A program made the position numbers and the translations under genes. Source: DASZQY01 sp036511595 (GTDB lineage: Bacteria > Pseudomonadota > Alphaproteobacteria > Rhizobiales > Kaistiaceae). Taken from it: DNA of 50,016 nt. This document shows, in pieces, positions 7,185 through 16,800 of this stretch. The notes under the pieces were generated by a model, which did not search any database, was not told the DNA's origin, and saw only the letters and a list, made by a program, of their open reading frames with translations. The stretch spans positions 1 through 50,016 of the forward strand of contig DATCBY010000059.1 in assembly GCA_036511595.1 (NCBI GenBank). Direction: 5' to 3'. Each line of letters begins with the position of its first letter. Positions within the stretch are counted from its first letter, which is position 1.

Positions 7185-9301
7185 GGGGCGCGCTCGACAT
7201 GCAGGTTGCCGAGATCGTCCGAACGCGCCCGCGAACCCGCCGGAACGACCACGCTCTGGCCCGGGAATTCGATGATCGCCGGGCCAGCAATGTCGACGCC
7301 CGGGCGCGGAAAGATTGTCCGGTAGATGGTCGTCGGAACCGGTACCGACGGATCGTCGAAGACAACGTTCCGCTCGCCCACCACAGCCGGCTCGTCGCCC
7401 CGCGACGAACGCGCCGGTGGCGGCAGCCCGCACGCACCTGAAGCGCGCACCGAAAGAAGCTCGTAGCCCGCGCCGGAATACGAAGCGCCGCGACCGAAGA
7501 GCGCCTCATAGGTGCTTTCGAAGCGCGCCGTCGCCTGTTGAAAGGAGGCGAGATCGAAGTGATCGCCGTCGAGAGGCACTTCGAGATGATGTGTCTGCCC
7601 GCGAAAACGAATCGCAAGCGTCCGGTCGATGACGGGCTTCTCGTTCGCTGCCGCCTGCGCCAGATTGCGTTGCGTTTCCGCAGTCGCAGCTACGAGGCCG
7701 GCCGCAACCGTCGCCAGTTGCTCGCTGGTTGGCATCTTCCCCGGCGCGACGCGGACGTAAGTCGGCCGCTCGGTCGAGAAACCAAGGTCGGCGTTGCCGG
7801 TGCCATAGGCCGATTGCGCGGTCGCGGCGGCAGGCACGACAAATCCGCCGAGGCCCAGTTCAGTACTCAACACCCAGGCGTGCGACGGACCGGCGCCGCC
7901 ATTGGCGAGCAACGTGAAATCGAGCGGGTTGTAGCCCCGTTCGAGCGTCATGCGGCGCAAGAGATCGGCCATCCTGCTGTCGAGCACCTTGCGAATGCCC
8001 CAAGCCGCTTCCGCCGTGGTGAGCTTCAGCGACTTAGCAACGTGGTCATGAATGGCGCGGTTGGCCGCTTCCGCGTCAAGTTTCATCGCGCCGCCCAGAA
8101 AATCGTTCGGGTCGAGCACGCCGAGGACCAGATCGGCATCGGTGGCAGTCGGCAGCGTGCCGCCACGCCCGTAGCACGCCGGACCCGGGTTGGACCCGGC
8201 GCTGCGGGGGCCCACCCGCAACTCCCCGCTCCCCACGCTGGCGATGCTGCCGCCGCCCGCCCCGATTGAGTCGACATCGATCGAGTGGACGCGGATATCA
8301 GCGCCGCCGATGGAAATCTCCGAACGCATGATCGGCTTGCCCGCGACGATCACGCCTACATCGAAACTGGTGCCGCCGATGTCGGCGGTCAGGATGTTGC
8401 GGAGGCCCATTTGGCGCCCCAGTGTCTGCGAAGCGACGACCCCTGCCGCCGGCCCTGAAAACAGCGCATAGGCAGGTCTGTCGTTCAAAACCTCCGAAGG
8501 AAGTACGCCTCCTGAGCAGGTCATCATCAGGACCGGCACGCGCATACCCGCTGCGCGCAGCTGCTCCTCTAGCCGCGAGAGATAGCGGCCGGCCAGCGGC
8601 CCGAGGGCGGCGTTGGCGGCAGTTGTCGACATGCGCGCATATTCGCCGACCGCCGGCGAGATACGATGCGAAACGCTGACAAAGACGCCCGGCAATTCCT
8701 CTTCGGCGAGTTCCGCCAACCGGATCTCGTGCGCCGGGTTGACGGTTCCAAAGAGCGTGCAGATGGCGAGCGCCTCGATGCCATCGGCGTGCAGCTCACG
8801 GAGGACGCTGCGCGCCGCCATCTCATCGAGTGGCATGACGATCTTGCCATTCGCGTCGACGCGCTCGTCGATCTCGCGAATCAGGAAACGCGGAACGAGC
8901 GGCTTGAACCGGTTGCGCAGGAAGGGATCGGTCAGCTCGATTTCGTTCAGGCCGCTCGTTTGGCGCTTCAAACGGCCGATCTCGAGCGTGTCGGCAAACC
9001 CGCGCGTCGTCAGGATCGCCGTTTTCGCAGCCCTGCCCGTTAGAAGCGCGTTGAGACCGACGGTGGTGCCATGGCCGAACCGGGCGATGCCTGAACAAAA
9101 ATCCGCAAGGCTCACGCCGAAAGCGGTGGCCGCGAACGCGACGGCCTCAAGCACGCCGGTGAACACGTCCGCCGTCGTCGGCGTCTTGAACACGCGGAAG
9201 TCGCCGCCGCTGGCTACCCAGAGATCGGTGAAGGTACCGCCGACATCGCTACCGACGAAGAACTCGCGGCCCAAGGTTTCCGCTCGCTTGTTGCCCGGCA
9301 T
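7181..9301 (-). CDS. hyuA: HyuA (hydantoinase A/oxoprolinase family)
   Basis: This is the ATP-binding subunit of an N-methylhydantoinase/5-oxoprolinase-type enzyme, partner of HyuB. The acetate/sugar kinase-like fold shows SDVGGTFTDLW near the N-terminus, FGHGTTVGLNALL, ADIGGTSFDVGV and GAGGGSIA. With ATG 9301 it has 706 residues, normal for the family. I chose 9301 because GGGAAG lies upstream and because the predicted -10 box (9355-9360) would put the transcript start near 9348, downstream of the TTG at 9355 and on top of the ATG at 9349. HyuA is intact, unlike HyuB. Acetone or acetophenone carboxylase alpha/beta-type function is an alternative, since those subunits share the fold. Confidence 0.9.
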   Translation of the reverse strand: MPGNKRAETLGREFFVGSDVGGTFTDLWVASGGDFRVFKTPTTADVFTGVLEAVAFAATAFGVSLADFCSGIARFGHGTTVGLNALLTGRAAKTAILTTRGFADTLEIGRLKRQTSGLNEIELTDPFLRNRFKPLVPRFLIREIDERVDANGKIVMPLDEMAARSVLRELHADGIEALAICTLFGTVNPAHEIRLAELAEEELPGVFVSVSHRISPAVGEYARMSTTAANAALGPLAGRYLSRLEEQLRAAGMRVPVLMMTCSGGVLPSEVLNDRPAYALFSGPAAGVVASQTLGRQMGLRNILTADIGGTSFDVGVIVAGKPIMRSEISIGGADIRVHSIDVDSIGAGGGSIASVGSGELRVGPRSAGSNPGPACYGRGGTLPTATDADLVLGVLDPNDFLGGAMKLDAEAANRAIHDHVAKSLKLTTAEAAWGIRKVLDSRMADLLRRMTLERGYNPLDFTLLANGGAGPSHAWVLSTELGLGGFVVPAAATAQSAYGTGNADLGFSTERPTYVRVAPGKMPTSEQLATVAAGLVAATAETQRNLAQAAANEKPVIDRTLAIRFRGQTHHLEVPLDGDHFDLASFQQATARFESTYEALFGRGASYSGAGYELLSVRASGACGLPPPARSSRGDEPAVVGERNVVFDDPSVPVPTTIYRTIFPRPGVDIAGPAIIEFPGQSVVVPAGSRARSDDLGNLHVERAP

Positions 9302-9341
9302 TTCGCCGGCTTCCCACGACGCGTTACCGCGCCGGCTCTTT

Positions 9342-9384
9342 TTGAGCATGCTCAATTATCGGCGCGAGACGGCCCCGAAGTCAA
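9342..9384 (-). promoter_or_regulatory. hyuA promoter with perfect 14-bp palindromic operator
   Basis: On the minus strand TTGACT (9379-9384) is followed after 18 nt by GATAAT (9355-9360). The perfect palindrome TTGAGCATGCTCAA (9342-9355) touches the -10 box and covers the likely transcript start, a position suited to repression. Two similar sites lie in the SDR and cytochrome b561 promoters around the tetR gene. Confidence 0.65.
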
Positions 9385-9398
9385 GACATCGCCGCCCG

Positions 9399-10157
9399 CT
9401 AGGCGCAGAATCCTCCGTCGACCATCAGGCTGTTTCCACTCGTAAAACTGCTGCGCGCCGAGGCCAGGAAGCAGACCGCCTCGGCGACCTCTTCCGGCTG
9501 CCCATGACGGCCCATCGGAATCTGCTCATCGAAGAACTCGCCGGCATCGCGGCCGATCAGCACGCTCATCGTCTTCTCGGCCGTGCGCATGAATTCGTTG
9601 TCGATGGGGGCCGGGTTGACCGTGTTGACGCGGATGGCGCGGTGGGCGACTTCGCGGGCAAGTCCCCGCATCAATCCGGTCAAGGCGTGCTTCGCCATCA
9701 CGTAGGAGCAATTGCCGGGCACGCCACGCACGCCGACGATGCTCGACATGATGACGATGCTGCCGCCGTCGTTCATTTGCGGCAGGCCGTACTTGCAGGT
9801 CAGAAAGCCGCCTCGAACGTGCGATGCGACGACGCGGTCGAACAAGTCCTCCGGGTACTCGGTGATTGGCATCAACGGGCCGTCGATGCCGGCATTGCAA
9901 AAAATGACATCGATCTTGCCGAAGCGCTCCACCGTGCGTGCGAAATAGGCGCGTGTCTGGGCGGCATCCGTAACGTCGGCCACGGCAGATCCCGTCCGCG
10001 CCGGATCGAGGGTGGCCATGACGGCCGCCAGCGCATCGGGGTTCTTGTCGACCGCCATGACCTTGCCGCCGTGCGCGAGCATCGCCCGCACCGTTGCCTG
10101 ACCGATGCTCCCTGCCCCGCCGGTGACAACGCACACCTTGCCATCCAGATCGCTCAT
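9399..10157 (-). CDS. Short-chain dehydrogenase/reductase (SDR)
   Basis: This is a classical 252-residue NAD(P)-dependent oxidoreductase. The cofactor motif TGGAGSIG is at residues 12-19, NAG at 88-90, and the catalytic set is Ser139, Tyr152 and Lys156 (YVMAK). A C-terminal VDGGF is typical of the family. ATG 10157 has GAGAAG a few bases upstream. It is the first gene behind tetR in the minus-strand catabolic cluster and lies 41 bp before the hyuA promoter box, so it may be transcribed from its own promoter as well as reading into hyuA. The likely role is oxidation of an alcohol intermediate in the same pathway; the substrate is not evident. Confidence 0.9.
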   Translation of the reverse strand: MSDLDGKVCVVTGGAGSIGQATVRAMLAHGGKVMAVDKNPDALAAVMATLDPARTGSAVADVTDAAQTRAYFARTVERFGKIDVIFCNAGIDGPLMPITEYPEDLFDRVVASHVRGGFLTCKYGLPQMNDGGSIVIMSSIVGVRGVPGNCSYVMAKHALTGLMRGLAREVAHRAIRVNTVNPAPIDNEFMRTAEKTMSVLIGRDAGEFFDEQIPMGRHGQPEEVAEAVCFLASARSSFTSGNSLMVDGGFCA

Positions 10158-10210
10158 GACTTCTCGTCGTCCTGCTGATGATCGCGTTGCCGGCGACGCG
10201 CCGGCCGGCG

Positions 10211-10239
10211 ACAGTTGAGCCTGTTCAATTTTCTGTCAA
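10211..10239 (-). promoter_or_regulatory. SDR operon promoter with TetR-operator-like palindrome
   Basis: On the minus strand TTGACA (10234-10239) is a consensus -35 box; 17 nt on, AACTGT is a weak -10. Between them on the plus strand lies TTGAGCCTGTTCAA (10215-10228), an imperfect palindrome sharing the TTGARC-N2-GYTCAA pattern of the site at 9342-9355. It sits between the SDR start and the tetR 3' end. Confidence 0.55.
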
Positions 10240-10290
10240 GGCGCGAAGCAGCATCTAGGCGCGGGCGTGATAGGCAATCTGCCCGAACGC

Positions 10291-10962
10291 CTACTTCTTG
10301 CGGGAAGTCCGCCCAACGGCGAAAGCCCCGGGCTTCGCCGAAAGGCCGCGCATCAGGACACGCAGCTGCCTCGCGAAGGTCTTGACGGCGGCGTCGATGG
10401 ACAGATCCTCCTGCATCAGGAAGCGCCGGATATCGACCTGGAACAGCGCGAAGATCATCCACGCCAGGAAAGCGGGGCTCTCTTGCGACTGGATTGCGCC
10501 CTGCTTCATCCCTTCCGTCACGATGTCGATGAACAACTGGATGAGCCGCTCGCGCGTGCGCAGGAAGCGCTGGCCCTGAACTCCAGACGCGTAGAAGTAC
10601 ATCTCGCGCAGGGTGAGCCTGGAGAGTTCGGGCTGCTTGGCATAGATCGCGTAATGCAGGCGAATGATCGTAAGCAGGTTCTCCAGCATGGAACGATCAG
10701 GCCGGAACGCCGCCCGCGCCTCCTCGACGACCCGCTCGAGATCGCCGTTGACGATGAGAAAGAGAAGATCGCGCTTTGTCTTGGCGTAGACGAATACCGT
10801 GCCGAGACCGACCCCGGCGCGCGCCGCGATCTCGCGCGTGGTGGTATCGTCGAAGCCCTTCGACAGGAAAAGTTCGAGGGAAGCGTCCCGGATACGGCGG
10901 AACTTGTCTTCCTTGTTCCGCTCGCGCTGCGAAACGGGAGCTTCCACGGAGGCAACGGTCAA
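10291..10962 (-). CDS. TetR/AcrR-family transcriptional repressor
   Basis: This 223-residue regulator has an N-terminal HTH (TTTREIAARAGVGLGTVFVY, about residues 40-59) and a C-terminal helical ligand-binding domain. The start is taken as TTG 10962; an in-frame GTG at 10947 is an alternative, and neither has a strong ribosome binding site. It is encoded just upstream of the SDR-hyu-mat operon on the same strand and divergent from cytochrome b561. Three related 14-bp palindromes around it (9342, 10215, 11123) are good candidates for its operators, which would make it the local regulator of both directions. The C-terminus is Lys/Arg-rich (GRTSRKK). The ligand is unknown; a pathway intermediate such as an acyl-CoA is plausible but not shown. 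Confidence 0.9.
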   Translation of the reverse strand: MTVASVEAPVSQRERNKEDKFRRIRDASLELFLSKGFDDTTTREIAARAGVGLGTVFVYAKTKRDLLFLIVNGDLERVVEEARAAFRPDRSMLENLLTIIRLHYAIYAKQPELSRLTLREMYFYASGVQGQRFLRTRERLIQLFIDIVTEGMKQGAIQSQESPAFLAWMIFALFQVDIRRFLMQEDLSIDAAVKTFARQLRVLMRGLSAKPGAFAVGRTSRKK

Positions 10963-11093
10963 CGGATATGATCCCCAGCCACGAACTTACGCCCAGCCTG
11001 AACCATCGCTGGCACGCACTATCGCAGGCCCGTATACCTGACCGCCCTCCGACTTAGCAACGCTTCGCCGGCCGCGGACAGACGCGGGAACGC

Positions 11094-11136
11094 TTGACAC
11101 CGATTCTGATCCGCTATCCAAAGTGAGCATGATCAA
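11094..11136 (+). promoter_or_regulatory. Cytochrome b561 gene promoter with operator-like palindrome
   Basis: TTGACA (11094-11099) is a consensus -35. TATCCA or TCCAAA follow at 15 or 17 nt as weak -10 boxes. Directly after lies GTGAGCATGATCAA (11123-11136), matching the perfect hyuA operator at 12 of 14 positions. It overlaps the start codon region of the downstream gene. Confidence 0.45.
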
Positions 11137-11971
11137 AAACGTGCTTGGCGCCCTTGGCGCGCTGATATTGGCGGCGATGCCGGCGGCGGCGCAGGCGGGG
11201 ACCATCGACTGGCTACTGGCGCCGATCAGCGGAGTAAGCGAACATTACGTTGCCGCGACGACGGCCTGGCACGGGCGGCTGATGGTGCTGGCCTGGGCTG
11301 TCCTTATGCCGGCCGCGCTCGTCGTGGTGCGCTATTTCAAGGTGACGCCGCGCCAGCAGTGGCCGCGCCACCTCGACAATCCATTCTGGTTTATTGCGCA
11401 CCGCCGGCTCGGCAACGCGCTGGTTCTCGTGATGACCCTTGCCGTCGGGCTCATGCTGTGGGGCACAGGCGGCCTGCTCGCTCCGTTCCGCAGCCTGCAC
11501 ATTACGCTCGGCTGGCTGATCTTCGTCCTGGCCTCGCTGCAGATCATCGGCTCGTACCTCCGCGGCACCCACGGCGGCCCGATGAACTCCTTCACCCGGC
11601 AACCGAAGCCGCCCGCGGAATGGCCCGGCGACCATTACAGCATGACCAGGCGGCGTATCATTTTCGAACGGGCGCACAAGGGCGTCGGGTACCTGCTGAT
11701 CGCTCTCGCGATAGCCACCGTGGAAACGGGATTGTGGGCCGCTGACGCACCGGTCTGGATGTGGCTGGTCCTCGGCCTCTGGTGGATTGTCTGCGCCGCC
11801 GGCCTCATCGAACTGCAGCGCCGGGTCGGCTGCATCGACACCTATCAGGCGATATGGGGGCTCGATCCAGCCCTCCCCGGCTACCGCCACAGGCCGATCG
11901 GGGTCGGCATCACCCGTTTCACGGAATCCAACGCGACCGACGCACCGTGGCAAAAGGCATCGTCAAAATGA
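11129..11971 (+). CDS. Cytochrome b561-like membrane protein
   Basis: This is a 280-residue integral membrane protein of the cytochrome b561 domain family, likely a transmembrane haem-b electron carrier. A signal peptide ending AAAQAG opens the protein, followed by about five hydrophobic segments. Four histidines fit the paired haem-ligand pattern of the family: His48 (AWHGRLM), His91 (IAHRRLGN), His124 (LHITLGW) and His183 (RAHKGVG). ATG 11129 or GTG 11123 could start it; neither has a ribosome binding site and both lie very close to the predicted promoter, so a leaderless message is possible. It overlaps the vgb-like gene by ATGA, so the two are co-translated. Its electron partner is unknown. 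Confidence 0.8.
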   Translation: MIKNVLGALGALILAAMPAAAQAGTIDWLLAPISGVSEHYVAATTAWHGRLMVLAWAVLMPAALVVVRYFKVTPRQQWPRHLDNPFWFIAHRRLGNALVLVMTLAVGLMLWGTGGLLAPFRSLHITLGWLIFVLASLQIIGSYLRGTHGGPMNSFTRQPKPPAEWPGDHYSMTRRRIIFERAHKGVGYLLIALAIATVETGLWAADAPVWMWLVLGLWWIVCAAGLIELQRRVGCIDTYQAIWGLDPALPGYRHRPIGVGITRFTESNATDAPWQKASSK

Positions 11972-12915
11972 GTCAGGCGAATAGCAGCATGCGCACTGTC
12001 CTGCGAGCCACCATCCATGAGCACCGGATTCCGACGGCGGCAAGTGGCCCTTACATTTGCGTCGAAGGTCCCGACCAATGTTTGTGGTTCTGCGAAAGCC
12101 TTACCGGCAAGATCGGACGGTTTGACCCGACGACAACCACGTTCAAGGAATTCGCGCTGCCCGACAACCGCAGCACGCCCATCGGGCTCGTGCTGGGTCC
12201 CGACGGCAATCTCTGGTTCAGCGAGAAGAAAGGCCACAAGATCGGCAGGATTACCCCCGCCGGCGTCATCACCGAATTTCCATTGCCGACACCCAACGCC
12301 GCCCCGGACGGAATGATCGTCGGGCCTGACGACGCCATCTGGTTTTCCGAGAGCGACGTCGATCAGGTCGGCCGCATAACGACGACCGGCGAGGTCCACG
12401 AATTTGCCGCCGGTATCACCAAGGGCAGCAAGCCGCTGTCACTGACGGTGCGCGACGGGCTGCTCTGGTTCAGCGAAGCAAGCGGAAACCGCATCGCCAG
12501 CATGAGCGCGGATGGCAAGACGGTGCGTGAGTACGCCACGCCGAGCGTCGACAGCCAGCCGCGGGCTACCTGCACGCACCCGGCCGGCGGCGTCTGGTTC
12601 GTCGAGACCGGGGCCAACGCTCTCGGCCGCATCGACGCGCACGGGGTAATCCGCGAGTTTCCAGTGCCGACACCCAACGCGTCGCTGCGCGGCGTGACCG
12701 TCGGTCCGGACAACAATCTCCTCTGGTACACGGCCAACTTCGCCAACCAGATCGGCTGCATGACGCCGGACGGCGAGGTGCTGGGCGAGTTTCCGATCCC
12801 CACCGCTGCAAGCGGCCCGCGCTGCATCACGGCGTTTTCCAATGGGCGGCTCTACTTCACGCAGTACGACGCCTCGAGCATCGGCGAGGTCGTCGTCGAG
12901 AATCGATCCGGCTAG
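11968..12915 (+). CDS. vgb: Virginiamycin B lyase-like beta-propeller protein
   Basis: This 315-residue protein is a repeated-blade beta-propeller of the Vgb/SMP-30-NHL type. About seven blades carry a recurring WF-E...G-IGRI pattern (LWFCESLTGKIGRF, LWFSEKKGHKIGRI, IWFSESDVDQVGRI and so on). Vgb linearises streptogramin B by elimination and is about 300 residues long, so the length fits. Most chromosomal members of this broad family are uncharacterised and may not act on antibiotics. No signal peptide is seen. The gene is coupled to cytochrome b561 through ATGA, and its stop overlaps the convergent SDR stop (CTAG at 12912-12915). A lactonase-like role in the neighbouring catabolic regulon is an alternative. 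Confidence 0.75.
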   Translation: MSQANSSMRTVLRATIHEHRIPTAASGPYICVEGPDQCLWFCESLTGKIGRFDPTTTTFKEFALPDNRSTPIGLVLGPDGNLWFSEKKGHKIGRITPAGVITEFPLPTPNAAPDGMIVGPDDAIWFSESDVDQVGRITTTGEVHEFAAGITKGSKPLSLTVRDGLLWFSEASGNRIASMSADGKTVREYATPSVDSQPRATCTHPAGGVWFVETGANALGRIDAHGVIREFPVPTPNASLRGVTVGPDNNLLWYTANFANQIGCMTPDGEVLGEFPIPTAASGPRCITAFSNGRLYFTQYDASSIGEVVVENRSG

Positions 12916-13730
12916 ACTGGCTTGCCGACCATGAAGCCGCCGTCGATGACGAGCTGGCTGCCGGTCATGTACGACGAGGCGTCGGATGCAAGGTAGAGCG
13001 CCAGCGGCTTGAGCTGCCACGGTTCCGCCATGCGGCCGAGAGGCACCTTCGAATCCCAGGCTTCGCGCACGACCGGATCCTTCAGCCAGCCGTTGCCGAT
13101 GTTGGTGACGAATGGACCGGGAGCGATTGCGTTGACCCGGATGCCGAACGCCGCAAGTTCCTGCGCCATGTGGCGGACGAAGTGGGCGACGCCGGCCTTC
13201 GCCGGCATATAGGCCGTGCCGACGATGGCTTCGTTGATCAGCGCGGCGTTGGACGTGGTGGCGATGATGCTGCCCTGGCGCGCCGGCTTCATGAGGCGAA
13301 CCGCGTCGCGCACGGTGTTGTAGACGCCGGTGAGGTTGATCGCGATCGTGCGGTCCCAGCGCGCCGGATCGAACGTGTCGATCTGCCCGTCGTCGTTGCG
13401 ATAGCCGGCCGGATTCCAGTAGCCCGCACCCGGATCGATGCCGGCATTGGCGAAGGCAATGTCCAGGCGACCGAATGCTGTCATATGTTCGTCGAAGACG
13501 CGGGCGGTTGCCGCGCGGTCGGTGACGTCAAGGACCGCGGCGCGCACGTTCTGACCTTCCTTGCGCAGCCGGGCCGCCTCACGCTCGCCGCCCTCACGAT
13601 CGATATCGGCAATCGTCACCGAGGCGCCGGATTCGCCCATCGCCTCGACGTAGGCAAGACCCAGTCCGGAAGCCCCGCCGGTGACCAGAGCCGAACGTCC
13701 CTTGATGTCGAATTGTTCGAGCGTACGCAT
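12912..13730 (-). CDS. Short-chain dehydrogenase/reductase (SDR)
   Basis: This is a 272-residue classical SDR from ATG 13730. TGGASGLG is at residues 17-24, FANAG at about 93-97, and the catalytic set is Ser160, Tyr174 and Lys178 (YMPAK). It ends with the usual VIDGGF stretch. A TTG at 13769 would lengthen the N-terminus by a Gly-rich stretch that does not look like the family. The insertion DPGAGYWNPAGYRNDDG after the NAG motif is longer than in the other SDR of the window. It is convergent with the vgb-like gene, with overlapping stop codons, and 114 bp from the pump gene end. The substrate is unknown. Confidence 0.88.
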   Translation of the reverse strand: MRTLEQFDIKGRSALVTGGASGLGLAYVEAMGESGASVTIADIDREGGEREAARLRKEGQNVRAAVLDVTDRAATARVFDEHMTAFGRLDIAFANAGIDPGAGYWNPAGYRNDDGQIDTFDPARWDRTIAINLTGVYNTVRDAVRLMKPARQGSIIATTSNAALINEAIVGTAYMPAKAGVAHFVRHMAQELAAFGIRVNAIAPGPFVTNIGNGWLKDPVVREAWDSKVPLGRMAEPWQLKPLALYLASDASSYMTGSQLVIDGGFMVGKPV

Positions 13731-13844
13731 CCCGCCGACGTCCCCCCTTTTGGGCCCTCTGCCGCCCAAGCGCGTTGGGGCGTAGCCTCTTGGTCTTAGC
13801 CGCAGGACGGGGCGCTTTCAACAAAGCCGCGCCCGCCTTCGCCC

Positions 13845-16800
13845 TCACTCGGCCGGATGCGACTGCGGCTGATACGATTTCGGCTCAGCGACAACCACGG
13901 GCGAGGACTTGGTCTCGCCTCCGACCATACGGCGCACGGTCACGAAAAACAGCGGGACAAAGGTTACGCCCAGGACGATCGCCGCGATCATGCCACCCAT
14001 AACGCCGATGCCGATGGCGTTCTGGCTGCCCGAGCCGGCACCACGCGCCAGCGCCAGCGGTGTCACTCCGAAGACGAACGAGAACGAAGTCATCAGGATC
14101 GGCCGCAGGCGGAGGCGCACGGCTTCGATCGTCGCGTCGGTAAGGCGCTTGCCTTTCGACTGTTCAAGCAGCGCGAACTGGACAATCAAAATGGCGTTCT
14201 TGGCGGCGAGTCCGATAGTGGTGAGCAACGCAACCTGGAAATAAACGTCGTTCGATTGGCCGAAGAGCGTCGCCGCGACAACCGCGCCGAAGAACCCAAG
14301 CGGCACGATGAGCATGACCGAGAACGGGATCGACCAGCTTTCATAGAGCGCGGCGAGACAGAGGAAGACAACGACGAGCGAAACGCCGTAGAGGACCGGC
14401 GCCTGGTTTCCGGACAGGCGTTCCTGATAGGAGAGTCCCGTCCACTCGTGGCTGAAGCCCGCCGGCAACTGCTTGACCAGCCTGTCGATGGTATCGAGCG
14501 CGGCACCCGAACTGGTGCCCGGCGAGGCCTGACCCTGGATTTCCACGGCGGGCACGCCGTTGTAGCGCTCCAGCCGGGGCGATCCATACGTCCAGTGTGT
14601 CGTCGCGAAGGCCGAGAACGGCACCATGTCGCCGGACGCATTGCGCACATGCCAGGCGGACAGTTCCTCCGGATCCATGCGATACGGCGCGTCGGCCTGC
14701 ACGAAAACGTGCTTCACCCGTCCCCGGTCGATGAAGTCATTGACGTAGGTTCCGCCCCACGCGATCGACAGCGTGCTGTTGATGTCCGCCACGGACACGC
14801 CGAGCGCCCCTGCCTTGGCCTGATCGACGTCGATGGCAAATTGCGGCACGTCGTCCTGACCGTTGGGACGGACGGCCGACAGCGTCGGCTCCTGTGCCGC
14901 CAGGCCGAGAAGCTGGTTGCGGGCCTGGATCAGCGCGTCATGGCCAAGGCCGCCGCGATCCTCCAGGAAAAAATCGAAGCCGTTGGCCTGGCCGAGGCCC
15001 TGCACCGCAGGTGGCGCGAATGCGAAGGCAATGGCATCGCGGAATTGGGAGAATGCGCCCATCGCCCGGCCGGCAACAGCCTGGGCTTTCAGATCTGGCG
15101 TAGTCCGCTCACTCCAATCCTTGAGCTTGACGAAGGCAAGACCGACGTTCTGGCCGGCACCGGCGAAGCTGAAGCCCGCGATCGTGAAGATCGCGGAGAC
15201 GGCATCCTTCTCGTCCTTCAGGAAATGATCGCGGACGCGATCCAGCACCGAAAGCGTGCGCTGCTGCGTCGCACCCGGCGGCAGCTGCACGAGGGCAAAG
15301 AGGGTGCCTTGATCTTCCTCGGGCACGAAAGACGTCGGCAAACGAAGGAATAGTGTCCCCAAACCGCCGACGACGACGGCGTAAACCAGCAACGACACGA
15401 ACACATGGCGAAGCGACGAGCGCAGCCCGCCGCGATAGAGTCGGTTTCCGCGGTCGAACGTGCGGTTGAACCAGCCGAAGAAGCCGCTGCGTTCCTCGCG
15501 CGGCTTGGTATGACGCAGCAGGGTCGCGCACAGTGCCGGCGTGAAGATCAGCGCCACGAGTACCGACAGGACCATCGCGGAGACCAGCGTGATGGCGAAC
15601 TGGCGGTAGATGACGCCGGTCGAGCCGCCGAAGAAAGCCATCGGCACGAACACAGCCGCCAGAACCAGAGCGATACCGACGAGTGCACCGGTGATTTCGC
15701 TCATCGACTTCTGCGTTGCCTGCTTGGGCGAGAGACGCTCCTCGCTCATCACGCGTTCGACGTTCTCGACGACGACGATGGCGTCGTCGACGAGCAGGCC
15801 GATCGCCAGCACCATCGCGAACATGGTGAGAGTGTTGATCGAGAAGCCGGCAAGCGACAGGACTGCGAAGGTACCGAGAAGCACGACCGGCACGGCAATG
15901 GTTGGGATCAGCGTGGCCCGCAGATTCTGCAGGAACAGGAACATCACGAAAAACACGAGGACGACGGCCTCAAGCAGCGTGCGTGCTACTTCCTCGATCG
16001 ACACCTTGACGAACGGGGTCGTGTCATAGGGGATCACAGCCTGCATCCCGGGAGGAAAATTTACCTCCAGTTGGGCCAGCTCGGCCTGCACCGCAGCAGC
16101 GGTGCCGATGGCATTGGCGCCGGTCCCAAGGCTGATCGCAACGCCCGCGGACGGCTGCCCGTTGAACTGCGCATTGACCTCATAGCTTTCGCTCCCCAGC
16201 TCGACGCGTGCGATATCGCTGAGGTGAACGGTCGAGCCGTCGGCGTTGGTCTTGAGCAGGATGGTGCCGAACTGTTCCGGCGTCTGGAGGGGATCCTGGC
16301 CAGAGATGGTGGCATTCAGCTCCTGGCCACTGATAGCCGGCGTTCCGCCAAGCTGCCCGACAGAGACCTGCGCGTTCTGGGCGCGGATTGCTGTCGTCAC
16401 GTCGCCCGGCTCAAGGCGGTATTGCAGGAGCTTGTTCGGATCGAGCCAGATGCGCATGGCGTACTGGCCACCGAACAGGCGCACGTTGCCGACACCGCTG
16501 ACCCGGCTCATCGGATCGAGCACATGGCTGGCGACGTAGTCGGCGAGATCGGTCGCGCCCATCGTGCCGTCCTTCGACACGAAGCCAATGACCATCAGGA
16601 AGCTGGAGTTCGACTTGGTCACCACCACGCCCTGCTGCTGCACCTCGGCGGGCAGAAGCGCGATGGCTTGCTGCAGCTTGTTCTGCACCTGCACCTGCGC
16701 GATGTCGGGATTGGCGGCGTTGGTGAAGGTTATGGTGACCTGGGCGGAGCCGTTACTGGCGCTGGTCGACTGAATGTAGAGCAGGTTGTCGAGACCGTTC

